This document shows positions 19,540 to 29,289 of a stretch of 64,000 bases of DNA, in pieces (position 1 is the stretch's first letter; every line of letters begins with the position of its first letter). The stretch comes from a virus. A program made the translations under genes and the position numbers. The notes below the pieces were generated by a model, which saw only the letters and a program-made list of their open reading frames with translations, did not search any database and was not told the origin of the DNA. The stretch is from IMG/VR virus record IMGVR_UViG_3300036715_001290, positions 62,001 to 126,000 of that record; one strand, given 5' to 3'.

Positions 19540-19937
19540 AGTTAAATACACTCTTAAAAGAAGCACCTGTTGGTAAATTAACACCTTATAAAGGTAGTCA
19601 AATAACTGGTAATGATACATCTATAATGAAAGTTAAATCAGAATTGTTTTACGTTGGTGTTAAATTAAGTGTACCTTATACTGATGAAGCCGGTGATATA
19701 TATTATATATACTATGTTGAAATTCAAGATAAAGCTAAAAGTAAAACTGGTTGGTATATGCAAGAACGTTTGGTTGTAAAAATAACAAAAAAATATAAAG
19801 ACCAAAATGCATTAACTAAAAGAATAATAGAAATTGTATATGCTGAAATTAGAAAGCTTGAAAAATCTATTATTCCATTAGGTACACAATGTACAGAAAC
19901 TATAAAAGAACGTGTTAGTTTAATTAGTAATTCATAA
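19536..19937 (+). CDS. Unknown protein with shared N-terminal tag
   Basis: 133 residues starting MKLNTLLKEA. Residues 1-9 are nearly identical to those of the protein at 37517 (MKLITLLKE). The body has central beta strands rich in Tyr (GDIYYIYYVEIQD) and a helix of Lys/Ile. It is the last gene before a 15-bp hairpin. The identical tag on unrelated bodies is seen directly; its function as a targeting peptide is inferred. Confidence 0.6.
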   Translation: MKLNTLLKEAPVGKLTPYKGSQITGNDTSIMKVKSELFYVGVKLSVPYTDEAGDIYYIYYVEIQDKAKSKTGWYMQERLVVKITKKYKDQNALTKRIIEIVYAEIRKLEKSIIPLGTQCTETIKERVSLISNS

Positions 19938-19951
19938 TAACATTATTTTAT

Positions 19952-19995
19952 AAATCGCCTATAATAAAGACATTTGAAAGTATTATAGGCGATTT
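19952..19995 (+). terminator. Strong hairpin terminator
   Basis: A perfect 15-bp stem: AAATCGCCTATAATA (19952-19966) pairs with TATTATAGGCGATTT (19981-19995) around a 14-nt loop. It separates the tagged-protein cluster from the helicase gene. No long U-tract follows. Confidence 0.6.
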
Positions 19996-20001
19996 GTAGT
20001 G

Positions 20002-20010
20002 TATATTTAT
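20002..20010 (+). promoter_or_regulatory. TATATTTAT motif before the helicase gene
   Basis: TATATTTAT lies 36 nt before the ATG at 20038, directly after the hairpin at 19952-19995, with AAAGGTTA just before the start. Confidence 0.4.
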
Positions 20011-20037
20011 AAACATATGATATAATAAAGGTTACAA

Positions 20038-21636
20038 ATGATTGACTGGAGACCATATTTTCCTTACGAATCTCCTCGTGAACAACAAATACAAGCATTA
20101 GATTTTATATTCAAATCATGGTTTGAAGATAAAAAGAAATTTGCTATACTTGATGCACCTACAGGTGTAGGTAAGTCGGCAATTGCAATGACTGTTGCTA
20201 ATTTTTTTAAAGATGATAGAAATAAAATTAATTCATCATTACGTGGTAGTTATGTAGTTACTACGGAAACAATTCTACAATCACAATATACAAATGAGTA
20301 CTCAGATAAACTTGCTAGCATTTGGTCTAAGAAAAGATATAAATGTGAAGGTAGAGGTGGTGTGACTTGTGATGTTGGTACTATTGTTAATAAGATGACA
20401 GGTGGTATATTTTGTAAATGTCAATATCTAAAAGATAAAGAAAGTTTTATTAAAAGTGATATATCACTAACCAATATGACATTTTTATTAAATCAATTTG
20501 AACATGGTAAAGCAAAGTTTGATACTATTAATCGTAATTGTATGATTATAGATGAAGCTCATAATGCAGAACGTATTATGACTGATTTTGCTACAATAGA
20601 ATTAAGTAAATATTATTTAGAATCTCATAATATAGCTTGGATAGTAAATAATAAACTTGATTATGATAAATTGATTGAATGGGCTCGTGATGTTGTATTT
20701 AAGAAATTAGCAATTAAAAAAGTTGCTATGAATGAACGTCTTGAGAGTTATGCAAAATTAAAAACAAATGTTGAAAATAATGCATCATATAAAAAACTTA
20801 TGGATGATTATATTAATATTGATAAGTTTGTATGTCATTTAGGAATGTTTTTCAAATTGTATGAAAAAAACAAATGGGTATTTTATACAAATGAAGACCA
20901 AACAAGTATATTCTTTAAACCATTATTTTCAAATGAGTTCATGAATATGCTTTATGATAAAGGTGAAAAAATATTATTAATGTCGGCAACTATTTTAGAT
21001 GATAAAATATTTACAAAAGCAAATGGTATTACTAATTATACATATATGACATTAACTTCACCATTTCCTAAAGAAAATAGACCTATACATCATTTAGATT
21101 GTGGTCAATTAAATATGAAGTCAATTTCTAAAACAATGCCTACAATAATTAGTACTATTGAATCATTATTAAGTTTACCTGAACATGCAAATCAAAAAGG
21201 TATTATTCATTGTAATTCATATTTAATATCAAAAGCAATTCAAGCAGGTGTTAAAAATAGACGTTTAATATTTCATAAAACTAGTGATAGAGCAGAAGCA
21301 TTAAAGAAACATCTATTAAGTGATGGTCCTACCGTTTTGGTATCACCATCATTAACCGAAGGTTTGGATTTGATTGATGATTTATCAAGATTTCAGATTA
21401 TAGTAAAAGTACCATTTCCATACTTAGGAGATCATTATATAAAAGCAAAAATGAATCTTATTGATGATTGGTACCAATGGCAAACTGTTAAATGTATAGT
21501 TCAATCTTCAGGACGTAGTGTAAGATCTGAAACTGATTATGCAACTACATATATTTTAGATGGTGATTTTAAGTGGTTTTATAAAAAAAATATTAGTATG
21601 TTCCCACTTTGGTGGAGAGAGGCATTAACAATTTAA
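20038..21636 (+). CDS. DinG/XPD-like superfamily 2 helicase
   Basis: 532 residues. Walker A APTGVGKS (about 41-48), four cysteines between about 103 and 135 (C-x8-C, then C-x-C) placed like the Fe-S cluster of DinG/XPD, the DEAH box IIDEAHNAE near 178-186, motif SATILDD near 316, and the C-terminal motifs LTEGLDL and QSSGRSVRS. This is a 5'-3' DNA helicase family active in repair and R-loop removal. The stop overlaps the start of the next gene (TAATG). Confidence 0.8.
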   Translation: MIDWRPYFPYESPREQQIQALDFIFKSWFEDKKKFAILDAPTGVGKSAIAMTVANFFKDDRNKINSSLRGSYVVTTETILQSQYTNEYSDKLASIWSKKRYKCEGRGGVTCDVGTIVNKMTGGIFCKCQYLKDKESFIKSDISLTNMTFLLNQFEHGKAKFDTINRNCMIIDEAHNAERIMTDFATIELSKYYLESHNIAWIVNNKLDYDKLIEWARDVVFKKLAIKKVAMNERLESYAKLKTNVENNASYKKLMDDYINIDKFVCHLGMFFKLYEKNKWVFYTNEDQTSIFFKPLFSNEFMNMLYDKGEKILLMSATILDDKIFTKANGITNYTYMTLTSPFPKENRPIHHLDCGQLNMKSISKTMPTIISTIESLLSLPEHANQKGIIHCNSYLISKAIQAGVKNRRLIFHKTSDRAEALKKHLLSDGPTVLVSPSLTEGLDLIDDLSRFQIIVKVPFPYLGDHYIKAKMNLIDDWYQWQTVKCIVQSSGRSVRSETDYATTYILDGDFKWFYKKNISMFPLWWREALTI

Positions 21637-22814
21637 TGGAAAAAATATCATTCATTATAAGTAATTATAATACTGTTAATTATACTGCATTTTGTTATAA
21701 TAGCATTAGAGAAAATTTAGGATATGAACATGAAGTTGTATTAATTTCTGATGGTTCAACAGATGCTACTGAATTATATTTACAACAAATAAAAGAAGTA
21801 GACCCAAATGTTATAATTCATATAAATCAAAAAGAATCAATAGGTATAGCTCATTCATATAATATGGGTGTAAAATTAGCAACAAATGAAATTGTTTGTA
21901 TATTACATTCTGATATGTATGTTCCTAAAGGATTTGATGAAACTGTATTAAAATATTTAGGAACAAAATATGATTTCATTACTACGTATAGATGCGAACC
22001 ACCACTTTATGGTGAATCTATGGATAAGCATTTAGCATATTATGGTAATGATATTGAATCATTTATGAAAAATGATTATGATAAATGGAATGCAGATTTA
22101 TCAAAACGTGAAGGACAAACTCAAGCAAGAATGTGTTTTCCATTTATAACAACAAAAACTACATATTGGTCAGTTGGTGGTAATGATACATTATTTCTAA
22201 AATATATGGTTGATGATGATGATTTCTATTTAAGATTGGTTATGAATGAAGTAAGATATGCCCAAATAATGGATACTTCAGTTTATCATTTTTGTAGTAG
22301 GTCAACTAAATTCAAAGATGGTGTAAGTAATGAAGGTAGTTTAGAATGGAATACACAATATCAAAAATCAACACGTAATTTTATTAGAAAGTGGGGATAT
22401 TCCCAAGGATCCATTTATAATAATAAAATGGATATAGTTCCAATACCTACATATAATACTCATTTAATTTGTATGTCATTAACTTTAGAACAACTTGGTG
22501 CCGTTGAACCGTGGTTTAGATTTATTACATGTAATAAAGATATATATGATGAATATGTTAAATTGGAACAAAATAATACATTAATTAATTTAGATTCTAA
22601 ATTTACAACAGATGTATCAAATTCCGATGTATTAGTTGAGATTGAAAATCTAAATCCAGAAATGTTTAAGGTTTTTAATGTATTACAAAAAGTTATTTTC
22701 AATACCAAAATAGGTAAGCATAATATTAATGAGTTTGGTATTTTATTAACTATAAAAAATAAGATAGATCTTTCTGAGTCATTAATAGTCAATGATAGAT
22801 TATATCATTGTTGA
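21636..22814 (+). CDS. Family 2 glycosyltransferase
   Basis: 392 residues from the ATG at 21636, which overlaps the helicase stop; an in-frame TTG at 21609 was not used. The N-terminal GT-A fold begins ISFIISNYNT and shows VLISDGSTDAT (GT2 first Asp) and LHSDMYVPKGFD (the HSD/DxD-type metal site). The C-terminal 130 residues are a separate domain of unknown role. It transfers a sugar from a nucleotide sugar; the acceptor could be phage DNA, a virion protein or a glycan. It sits just before the DNA polymerase. Confidence 0.75.
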   Translation: MEKISFIISNYNTVNYTAFCYNSIRENLGYEHEVVLISDGSTDATELYLQQIKEVDPNVIIHINQKESIGIAHSYNMGVKLATNEIVCILHSDMYVPKGFDETVLKYLGTKYDFITTYRCEPPLYGESMDKHLAYYGNDIESFMKNDYDKWNADLSKREGQTQARMCFPFITTKTTYWSVGGNDTLFLKYMVDDDDFYLRLVMNEVRYAQIMDTSVYHFCSRSTKFKDGVSNEGSLEWNTQYQKSTRNFIRKWGYSQGSIYNNKMDIVPIPTYNTHLICMSLTLEQLGAVEPWFRFITCNKDIYDEYVKLEQNNTLINLDSKFTTDVSNSDVLVEIENLNPEMFKVFNVLQKVIFNTKIGKHNINEFGILLTIKNKIDLSESLIVNDRLYHC

Positions 22815-22841
22815 CATTTCAAAAATAAATAGTTATATTAC
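22811..22841 (+). promoter_or_regulatory. Bacteroidetes-type promoter before the DNA polymerase gene
   Basis: TTGAC (22811-22815), 18 nt, then TATATTAC (22834-22841), one mismatch from TATATTTG. Spacing is the same as in the accessory-region promoters. It lies 21 nt before the ATG at 22863. Confidence 0.45.
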
Positions 22842-22862
22842 TATATAAATTAAAGGTTATTC

Positions 22863-25412
22863 ATGTATCAAAATATATATTACGATTATAAAACTAATAC
22901 AATGCATTTGTGGGATGATGAACAAGGCTACAAATCATTTAGATATAATCGTAAAGCATACATCCCAACTGATGATATGGATTCAAAATACATATCTATG
23001 TATGGTGATAGGTTAGATGAAATAATATTAAAAAAAGGAACTCAAGGAAATGATGAAATTAAGTTATTTGGTTCTGACTTAAAACCAGAAAATCAAGTAC
23101 TTATTGATTTATATTTGGATTTAGATACAAATGTTTTAGCTAAACATAAAGTAGTTTGTTTTGATATTGAAGTAGATACTACTTATACATTTCCAAAACC
23201 AGAGGATGCAAATAATACAATTATATCAGTAGCAAAATTTGATTATGTTACTAATAAGCATACATGTTATGTATTAGATCCTACAGGAACCTTAAGTGAT
23301 GAAGATGGTTATCAAACATTAAATGATAAACAATATGCAGCATCTATTAGGATTTTTGATAATGAAGTAGATTTAATGGCTGCATTTATTAATGAATTAG
23401 ATGCTACAATATTAACAGGTTGGTTTATTGATGAGTTTGATATTCCATATATAATAAATCGGCTATATAAAATAGCTCCTGAATTAGTTCCTCTTTTATC
23501 GCCTATTAAAAAGGTTGAGTATAAAGAATATCAAAAGAAATATGTAATTGCAGGTATATCGGTACTTGATTATTTAAGTCTTTATAAAAAGTTTACATTC
23601 TCACAAGAACCATCATATAGATTAGATTATATTGCTAAAAAAGAATTAGGTGTTGGTAAAGTTGAATATGAAGGAAGATTATCTGATTTATATAGAACCG
23701 ATATTAAGAAATTCATTAAATATAACATTACAGATAATCAACGTGTAGTTGATATTGATAAAAAAGTAAAGTTTATAGATAATACAATAGCAATTGCTCA
23801 AAAAGGTAAAATTCCATATGAAGATATTCATTCATCATCAAGATATATTGATGGTGCAATCATATCTTATCTTAAAAAGAAAAATATTATAGTAACAAAT
23901 AAACCAGAAAAAGATTTTTCAGCATCAACTGATAAATTTGAAGGTGCTCTTGTAAAGATGCCTATGGTTGGTTTATTTGAATGGATTTATGATTTAGATT
24001 TAACATCTCTTTATCCTTCAATTATTATGACATTAAATATTTCACCTGAAACTAAATTAATGAAAATTGAAAATTGGGATCATGTTAAATATGCAAGTGG
24101 TGAATCTCATATATGGAATGTTTATCATTTTGTTAAACAAAAATCGGCTCTTATACCTAATAATACATTAAAGGAATTGTTTTTATCTAAAGGATATCAT
24201 ATTTCTACAAATGGTATTGTGTATGAAAATAAGAATGTACGAAAAGGTATTATACCTGAAATTTTGGAAGTTTGGTTTACCGAACGTATTAAGTATAAAA
24301 ACCTAATGAAGAAATTTGCAAAAGAAGGCAATGCTGAAATGTATGACTTCTATGATAAATTACAATATGTACAAAAAGTACTACTTAATACCGTGTATGG
24401 TGTTTTAGGTATGCGCGGATTTAGATTTTATGATTTGGATAATGCAGTTGCTGTTACTAAAACAGGTCAACATATTATTATGTGGTCCCAGTTAAAAGGT
24501 AATGAATATAAAAATATAAAATTGAAAACAATAGATAAAGATTATTGCATCTATTCTGATACTGATTCTGCATTTTTTACGGCAGCTGATTTTGTTAAGG
24601 GTTTATCTGAAGAAGAAGCATTACAAAAAGTAATGAAAGTTTCAGATGCAACTCAAAAATATATAAATGATTCTTATAATGAATTTTGTTTAGAGTATAT
24701 GAATACATCTACTCATAGAATAGAAATTAAAAAAGAACTTATATGTCGTAGAGGTTTCTGGGAAGGTACTAAAAAACGTTATGGTCTAAAGGTTATAATC
24801 AGGGAAGGTATACCTGAAGAAAAATATATCTTTAAAGGTATAGAAATTGTTAAGTCATCATTTCCACCTGCATTCAAAACTGCATTGGAATTAGCGGCAA
24901 GATCTATATTAGATGGTGTTGATAAAAAAGATGTTGATAAAATTATATTAGATTTGGAAGATGGTATTGAGGGTTATGAAGCTAAAACATTAGCAAAGGT
25001 AACATCAATTACAGATATAAAAAAATATTGTAAAAACCCAAATGCACGTAATATTTATTATAAATCAATTTTATCAAATATTAATAAAGGTACTCCTGCA
25101 CACGTAAGAGCATCTATCTATTATAATAATTTAATGGATCATTTTGGTATTACTAATATTCCACATATTGGTAATGATGAAAAAGTAAAGTGGGTTTATC
25201 TAAAGGATAATCCATTGAAGTTACAGAATTTAGCATTTCGTGGTTATGATGACCCTCAAGAAATATTAGACTTTATTGAAACATTTTGTGATAAACAAAG
25301 AATGTATGAATCAGAAATGAAAACAAAAGTTGTTTCTATTTATCATGCATTAGGTTGGCGGCTACCAAATAAAAATAGCGAACAATTAGAATCATTTTTC
25401 AAATTCGATTAA
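22863..25412 (+). CDS. Family B DNA polymerase (T4 gp43-like replicase)
   Basis: 849 residues. Exonuclease motif I CFDIEVDT (D101, E103), motif II region GWFIDEFDIPYIINR near 182-196, and exonuclease III near 290. Polymerase motif A is DLDLTSLYPSI (about 377-387), motif B KVLLNTVYGVLG near 508-519 and motif C YSDTDSAFF near 565. Proofreading and polymerising centres both look intact. It is followed by the sliding clamp and clamp loader, the standard T4-like holoenzyme order in reverse. AAAGGTTA precedes the start. Confidence 0.95.
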   Translation: MYQNIYYDYKTNTMHLWDDEQGYKSFRYNRKAYIPTDDMDSKYISMYGDRLDEIILKKGTQGNDEIKLFGSDLKPENQVLIDLYLDLDTNVLAKHKVVCFDIEVDTTYTFPKPEDANNTIISVAKFDYVTNKHTCYVLDPTGTLSDEDGYQTLNDKQYAASIRIFDNEVDLMAAFINELDATILTGWFIDEFDIPYIINRLYKIAPELVPLLSPIKKVEYKEYQKKYVIAGISVLDYLSLYKKFTFSQEPSYRLDYIAKKELGVGKVEYEGRLSDLYRTDIKKFIKYNITDNQRVVDIDKKVKFIDNTIAIAQKGKIPYEDIHSSSRYIDGAIISYLKKKNIIVTNKPEKDFSASTDKFEGALVKMPMVGLFEWIYDLDLTSLYPSIIMTLNISPETKLMKIENWDHVKYASGESHIWNVYHFVKQKSALIPNNTLKELFLSKGYHISTNGIVYENKNVRKGIIPEILEVWFTERIKYKNLMKKFAKEGNAEMYDFYDKLQYVQKVLLNTVYGVLGMRGFRFYDLDNAVAVTKTGQHIIMWSQLKGNEYKNIKLKTIDKDYCIYSDTDSAFFTAADFVKGLSEEEALQKVMKVSDATQKYINDSYNEFCLEYMNTSTHRIEIKKELICRRGFWEGTKKRYGLKVIIREGIPEEKYIFKGIEIVKSSFPPAFKTALELAARSILDGVDKKDVDKIILDLEDGIEGYEAKTLAKVTSITDIKKYCKNPNARNIYYKSILSNINKGTPAHVRASIYYNNLMDHFGITNIPHIGNDEKVKWVYLKDNPLKLQNLAFRGYDDPQEILDFIETFCDKQRMYESEMKTKVVSIYHALGWRLPNKNSEQLESFFKFD

Positions 25413-25431
25413 CATAATAAAAAGGTTATAT

Positions 25432-26217
25432 ATGAGTGATACTGCAGTAAAAACAGTAATAAGTAAAAAAGTTATTTCTTCATTTATGGAGAAATATAAT
25501 TTAATTAAAGAAGAAACCGATGCCGCAATTTGGTTGATTGAGAAGAACTCAATATCAACTAAATTTAGAACGGCCGCAGGAGATTTCTTTGGTCAAGTAA
25601 AATTTGATGATGTTGAGGATTTCGTTGATATTGAAGAATCAATTCAACTTCCAGTTTATGAATCATCGGAATTACAAAAATACATCAATGTATTAGGTGA
25701 TCATATTGATACGCAAATTATAACAAATGAAGATAATGTTGCATTCAAATTGAAAATGTCGGATGACAGTGGAAGTGTTGCATATACACTTGCTGACATG
25801 GCTGTTTTCACTAAAAAGACAATGAGTAAAGATGGTCAAATCAAATATGATTTTACATTTAACATTACACCTGAATTTAGAGCAAAGTTTCTAAATGCAT
25901 TAAATGCTATTGGTGAAACAAATCAACAAGGTTTGGCTAATAAATTTGTCATTAGCTCTAATGGTGATACTCGAGTATTAAAGTTTATCACAAATAATAA
26001 TGTTATATCTATTAACATTTTAGAAAATGATGTTGATGTTGATGGAACCGTTAATGCATATTTTAGAGCCGATTATCTTAAAAAGATTTTATCTGTTAAT
26101 AAAAACGCAACCGTTTTATTTTCAATTAAAGCTGGAAAATTTGCTGAAGTTGAATGTACCGATATTTTTGAAAATGTTACTATAACAAACAATTACTTTT
26201 TAACACAGGTAGTATAA
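25432..26217 (+). CDS. Sliding clamp (gp45-like processivity factor)
   Basis: 261 residues, slightly longer than T4 gp45 (228). The N-terminal helix after TVISKKVISSFMEKYN, AGDFFGQVKF, the acidic DIEESIQLPVY and the repeated beta-strand pattern fit the PCNA/gp45 fold. It would ring DNA behind the polymerase; in T4 it also activates late transcription. Placed between polymerase and clamp loader, with AAAAGGTTA before the start. Confidence 0.85.
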   Translation: MSDTAVKTVISKKVISSFMEKYNLIKEETDAAIWLIEKNSISTKFRTAAGDFFGQVKFDDVEDFVDIEESIQLPVYESSELQKYINVLGDHIDTQIITNEDNVAFKLKMSDDSGSVAYTLADMAVFTKKTMSKDGQIKYDFTFNITPEFRAKFLNALNAIGETNQQGLANKFVISSNGDTRVLKFITNNNVISINILENDVDVDGTVNAYFRADYLKKILSVNKNATVLFSIKAGKFAEVECTDIFENVTITNNYFLTQVV

Positions 26218-26220
26218 TAA

Positions 26221-27153
26221 ATGGATGTACTTAACAAAGTATGGTTCGAGAAATATAGACCTAAGACATTAGATGAATTGATATTAAATGATGATATTCG
26301 TGAAAGACTTCAAAGTTTAATTGATAAGGATGAAATACAACATCTATTATTATTTGGTACTGCGGGAATAGGTAAAACTACTCTCGCAAAAATATTAGTT
26401 AATACGTTAAATTGTTCATATCTATATATTAATGCATCTGATGAAAATGGTGTAGATACTATTAGATATAAAATAAAATCATTTGTTTCAACCTATAGTG
26501 AAAATAAATTCAAAATAGTTATATTAGATGAAGCTGATTTTCTTACAATACAATTTCAAGCAATTTTACGTCCAGTAATGGAGGAATTTTCCGATGTTGC
26601 TAGATTTATTTTAACCTGTAATTATGAAGAAAGAATTATAGAACCTATTCGTTCAAGATGTACATCGATACAATTGAGTAGTTATTCTATTGTTGATGCC
26701 GCTAAATATATTATTAAAATACTTGATGCCGAAAATATTAAATATGATTTGAAAGACATTAAACCAATTATTACATCATATTTTCCAGATATGAGAAAGA
26801 TTGTTAATGAAATAGAATCACATTCTATTAATGGTGTATTTAAGTTACCTTCCGAAACGACAATGACATCTACATATGTAGAATCAATATTTGGTATACT
26901 TAAACGTAAAACAACAAATATAAATAAAGATTATGCAGAGATTAGAACTATTGTTGATGAAAATAAAATCAAAATATTTAATCCATTGTATACACAATTA
27001 TTCAAAAATATCAGTACATTATTTAACTCTGATATTGTACCTGATGCTATATTAGCAATTGCAGAATCACAATTTCAAGATACTTTAGTTTTTGATAAAG
27101 AGATTACTTTTATTGCATGTATAATAAAACTATTAACTATTAAAAAAGGATAA
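26221..27153 (+). CDS. Clamp loader ATPase subunit (gp44-like)
   Basis: 310 residues. It starts with the RFC-family box WFEKYRPKTLDEL, then Walker A GTAGIGKTT (46-54), Walker B IVILDEADF near 99-107, and the SRC motif RSRCT near 146. It loads the clamp encoded immediately upstream, together with the gp62-like subunit encoded at 27434. Confidence 0.92.
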   Translation: MDVLNKVWFEKYRPKTLDELILNDDIRERLQSLIDKDEIQHLLLFGTAGIGKTTLAKILVNTLNCSYLYINASDENGVDTIRYKIKSFVSTYSENKFKIVILDEADFLTIQFQAILRPVMEEFSDVARFILTCNYEERIIEPIRSRCTSIQLSSYSIVDAAKYIIKILDAENIKYDLKDIKPIITSYFPDMRKIVNEIESHSINGVFKLPSETTMTSTYVESIFGILKRKTTNINKDYAEIRTIVDENKIKIFNPLYTQLFKNISTLFNSDIVPDAILAIAESQFQDTLVFDKEITFIACIIKLLTIKKG

Positions 27154-27156
27154 GTC

Positions 27157-27432
27157 ATGGGCCAACCAACTAAAATAAACCAACCTAAAATAGATCTTAA
27201 TTCATTAGAAACAATGGAATGTGAAGCATGTGGAGGAAGACTTTGGTCTGAATTATCATATATGAAAATTGTACCTGCCTTATTATCTAATACTGGTAAA
27301 CCTGGGTTAGTTCCAATCCCAGTTGTTGCATGTGCAAATTGTCTTCATGTTAATGAAACATTTAATCCAATTAAAGTAATTACCGTTGAACATGAAATGC
27401 CTGCACCACAATCAAGCCTATTAGTAAAATAA
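27157..27432 (+). CDS. Small zinc-ribbon protein inside the clamp-loader operon
   Basis: 91 residues. Two CxxC knuckles (CEACGG near 23-28 and CANCLH near 60-65) form a probable zinc ribbon, with GLVPIPVVAC between them. It starts 3 nt after gp44 and stops 1 nt before the gp62-like gene, so it is transcribed with the holoenzyme genes. A link to replication or late transcription is suggested only by context. No family assigned. Confidence 0.7.
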   Translation: MGQPTKINQPKIDLNSLETMECEACGGRLWSELSYMKIVPALLSNTGKPGLVPIPVVACANCLHVNETFNPIKVITVEHEMPAPQSSLLVK

Positions 27433-27433
27433 T

Positions 27434-27865
27434 ATGACAAATAAATCGGTTGATTTGTTTTGGTTCTTATCACAAATTCTTAAGGATAAGAACCAAAATA
27501 TTTTTGATGAATTATCGGATGTTGATAAAAATAAATGGTCTACATTTATGATAGATAAATATCTATCAATGGACCCAATGTATACTATATTAATTTCGGA
27601 TTTTTCAAGATACTCATTGTCATTACCACGTGAAATTGTATATAAGTTTTATTCAAATTTAATACCAAAAAGAACAAATACCTTTATTAGATATATAAAA
27701 GGCTCAAAGAAAACACAAACACATTCTCCTGAATTTATTGAGAAATTACAAGCTATGTATGAGTGTTCAAAAAAAGATGCTTTACAATATGCAAATCTTT
27801 TTAGTAAAGATGAAGAAGCCGCATATATGTTAAAATTTGGTATTATTAAAAAGAAAGAAAAATAA
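27434..27865 (+). CDS. Clamp loader small subunit (gp62-like)
   Basis: 143 residues, all helical. The C-terminal pattern LQAMYECSKKDALQYANLFS resembles the conserved C-terminus of gp62 proteins of T4-like marine phages, and its place after gp44 fits. T4 gp62 is longer (187). The call is based on position and the C-terminal pattern. Stop and next start overlap (TAATG). Confidence 0.6.
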   Translation: MTNKSVDLFWFLSQILKDKNQNIFDELSDVDKNKWSTFMIDKYLSMDPMYTILISDFSRYSLSLPREIVYKFYSNLIPKRTNTFIRYIKGSKKTQTHSPEFIEKLQAMYECSKKDALQYANLFSKDEEAAYMLKFGIIKKKEK

Positions 27866-28092
27866 TGTTTGGTTCTTTTGCTAAAACCTTTGATGCATAT
27901 GTTGAATATTGTAAAGCCAATAATATACCATTACCTAAGGTTAAATTAGTTAAACAAGATGATGTAACACCACAAAAGTTATCACCACCTGTTTGTTTAG
28001 TATATTATTTAGATTTTAAGTATAAAGGTAAATCAATGACAATAAATAATGAACAAAAATTTGATGATGAAAATAGTATAAAACAAATGTAA
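27865..28092 (+). CDS. Hypothetical protein
   Basis: 75 residues, overlapping the previous stop by 1 nt (TAATG). It has a basic, aromatic N-terminus (MFGSFAKTFDAYVEYC) and a short beta-rich C-terminal half. No family recognised; probably co-transcribed with the clamp-loader genes. Confidence 0.55.
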   Translation: MFGSFAKTFDAYVEYCKANNIPLPKVKLVKQDDVTPQKLSPPVCLVYYLDFKYKGKSMTINNEQKFDDENSIKQM

Positions 28093-28128
28093 GCACTATT
28101 TATACATAACAACATAAAGGAATTATAA

Positions 28129-29289
28129 ATGAAAACACAATTATGTATCGGCCCTATGAGTGACGAACTAATATTAGTTGCTGATAAACTTAGCAAAAAA
28201 TATGAAATTGATATTCCACTTATAGCAAGTAGAAATCAAGTTGATTATGATAATGGGTATGTATGTACTACATTAGAATTAAATGATAAATTAAACAAAT
28301 TAGATAATTCACATTTAAAGATGTGTAGAGATCATGCAGGTCCATTCTTAAAACAATCTGATAAAGGATTGAATATAATGGATGCAATGTCAGAAGTAAT
28401 GAAAACTATATTCAATGATATCATTAATGGTTTTACAACTATTCATATAGATCCTTCAGTAGGAACAAATATGTATGGAGAAGCAACATATGACCAATAT
28501 AATTTATTTAATGATGATAGTATTAATTATGGTTTAGAACCTAAACAAGCTGTTAATGTTATAATATCCAGAAGTAGATATCTTTTTGAATATGCTCAGA
28601 GTATTGCAAAATCATATAAAGTCGTATTAAATTATGAATTTGGTACTGAAGAACAAAATGGTAATTTACAAGATATTGAATTAATGAATTATTTTTTAAG
28701 TAAAATTAAAAATATATTTCGTGAAAATTTATCAGATTGGCCTGTTAATGATATTCATATAGTTTGTCAAACCGGAACATTAGTAAGTGGTGTTAGTAAT
28801 ATTGGTAAATATCCAACATTTACACAACATGAAAAGAGCGAATTACAGGATGTAATAAATTTAATTCATGCATACGGTTTTAAAGTAAAGGAACATAACT
28901 TAGATTATTTACCTGAGTATCTTTTACATGAACGTCATGAATTATGTATTGATGCAAGTAATGTTGCTCCAGAATTTGGTGTAACACAAACAAGAACATT
29001 ATTAAATTTATTTGGTAAGAATACTCAATTTATGGATTGTGTAACGGAATTAGTAAATAAAACAAACATGTGGAAAAAATGGTTACCTGCTGATGCAAAT
29101 GATATACAAAAGATTGAGGCTGCTTTACATTATGATTTTACAAATCCACAATTAAAATCATTATTAACAAAATTAAGTAAATCAACACCAAATTATTCTG
29201 AATATATTCAACATGATTTAGAAGTTGTTATGAACAAATATTTACATGCATTTAATCTAATTGAAAGCGATTTATGGAAAATAAAGTAA
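28129..29289 (+). CDS. GatZ/KbaZ-like tagatose-bisphosphate aldolase superfamily protein
   Basis: 386 residues. CRDHAGPF (near 65-72) corresponds to the GGDHLGP box of GatZ/KbaZ. IDPSVGTNMYG, NYEFGTEEQNG and VCQTGTLV...NIG follow in family order, and a final HERHELCIDASNVAPEFGV matches the C-terminal DH.I.KVGPALTF region. GatZ/KbaZ proteins work with class II aldolases on phosphorylated ketoses; relatives occur in capsule and surface-sugar clusters. It starts a four-gene sugar cassette and overlaps the cupin gene by 16 nt. Confidence 0.7.
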   Translation: MKTQLCIGPMSDELILVADKLSKKYEIDIPLIASRNQVDYDNGYVCTTLELNDKLNKLDNSHLKMCRDHAGPFLKQSDKGLNIMDAMSEVMKTIFNDIINGFTTIHIDPSVGTNMYGEATYDQYNLFNDDSINYGLEPKQAVNVIISRSRYLFEYAQSIAKSYKVVLNYEFGTEEQNGNLQDIELMNYFLSKIKNIFRENLSDWPVNDIHIVCQTGTLVSGVSNIGKYPTFTQHEKSELQDVINLIHAYGFKVKEHNLDYLPEYLLHERHELCIDASNVAPEFGVTQTRTLLNLFGKNTQFMDCVTELVNKTNMWKKWLPADANDIQKIEAALHYDFTNPQLKSLLTKLSKSTPNYSEYIQHDLEVVMNKYLHAFNLIESDLWKIK

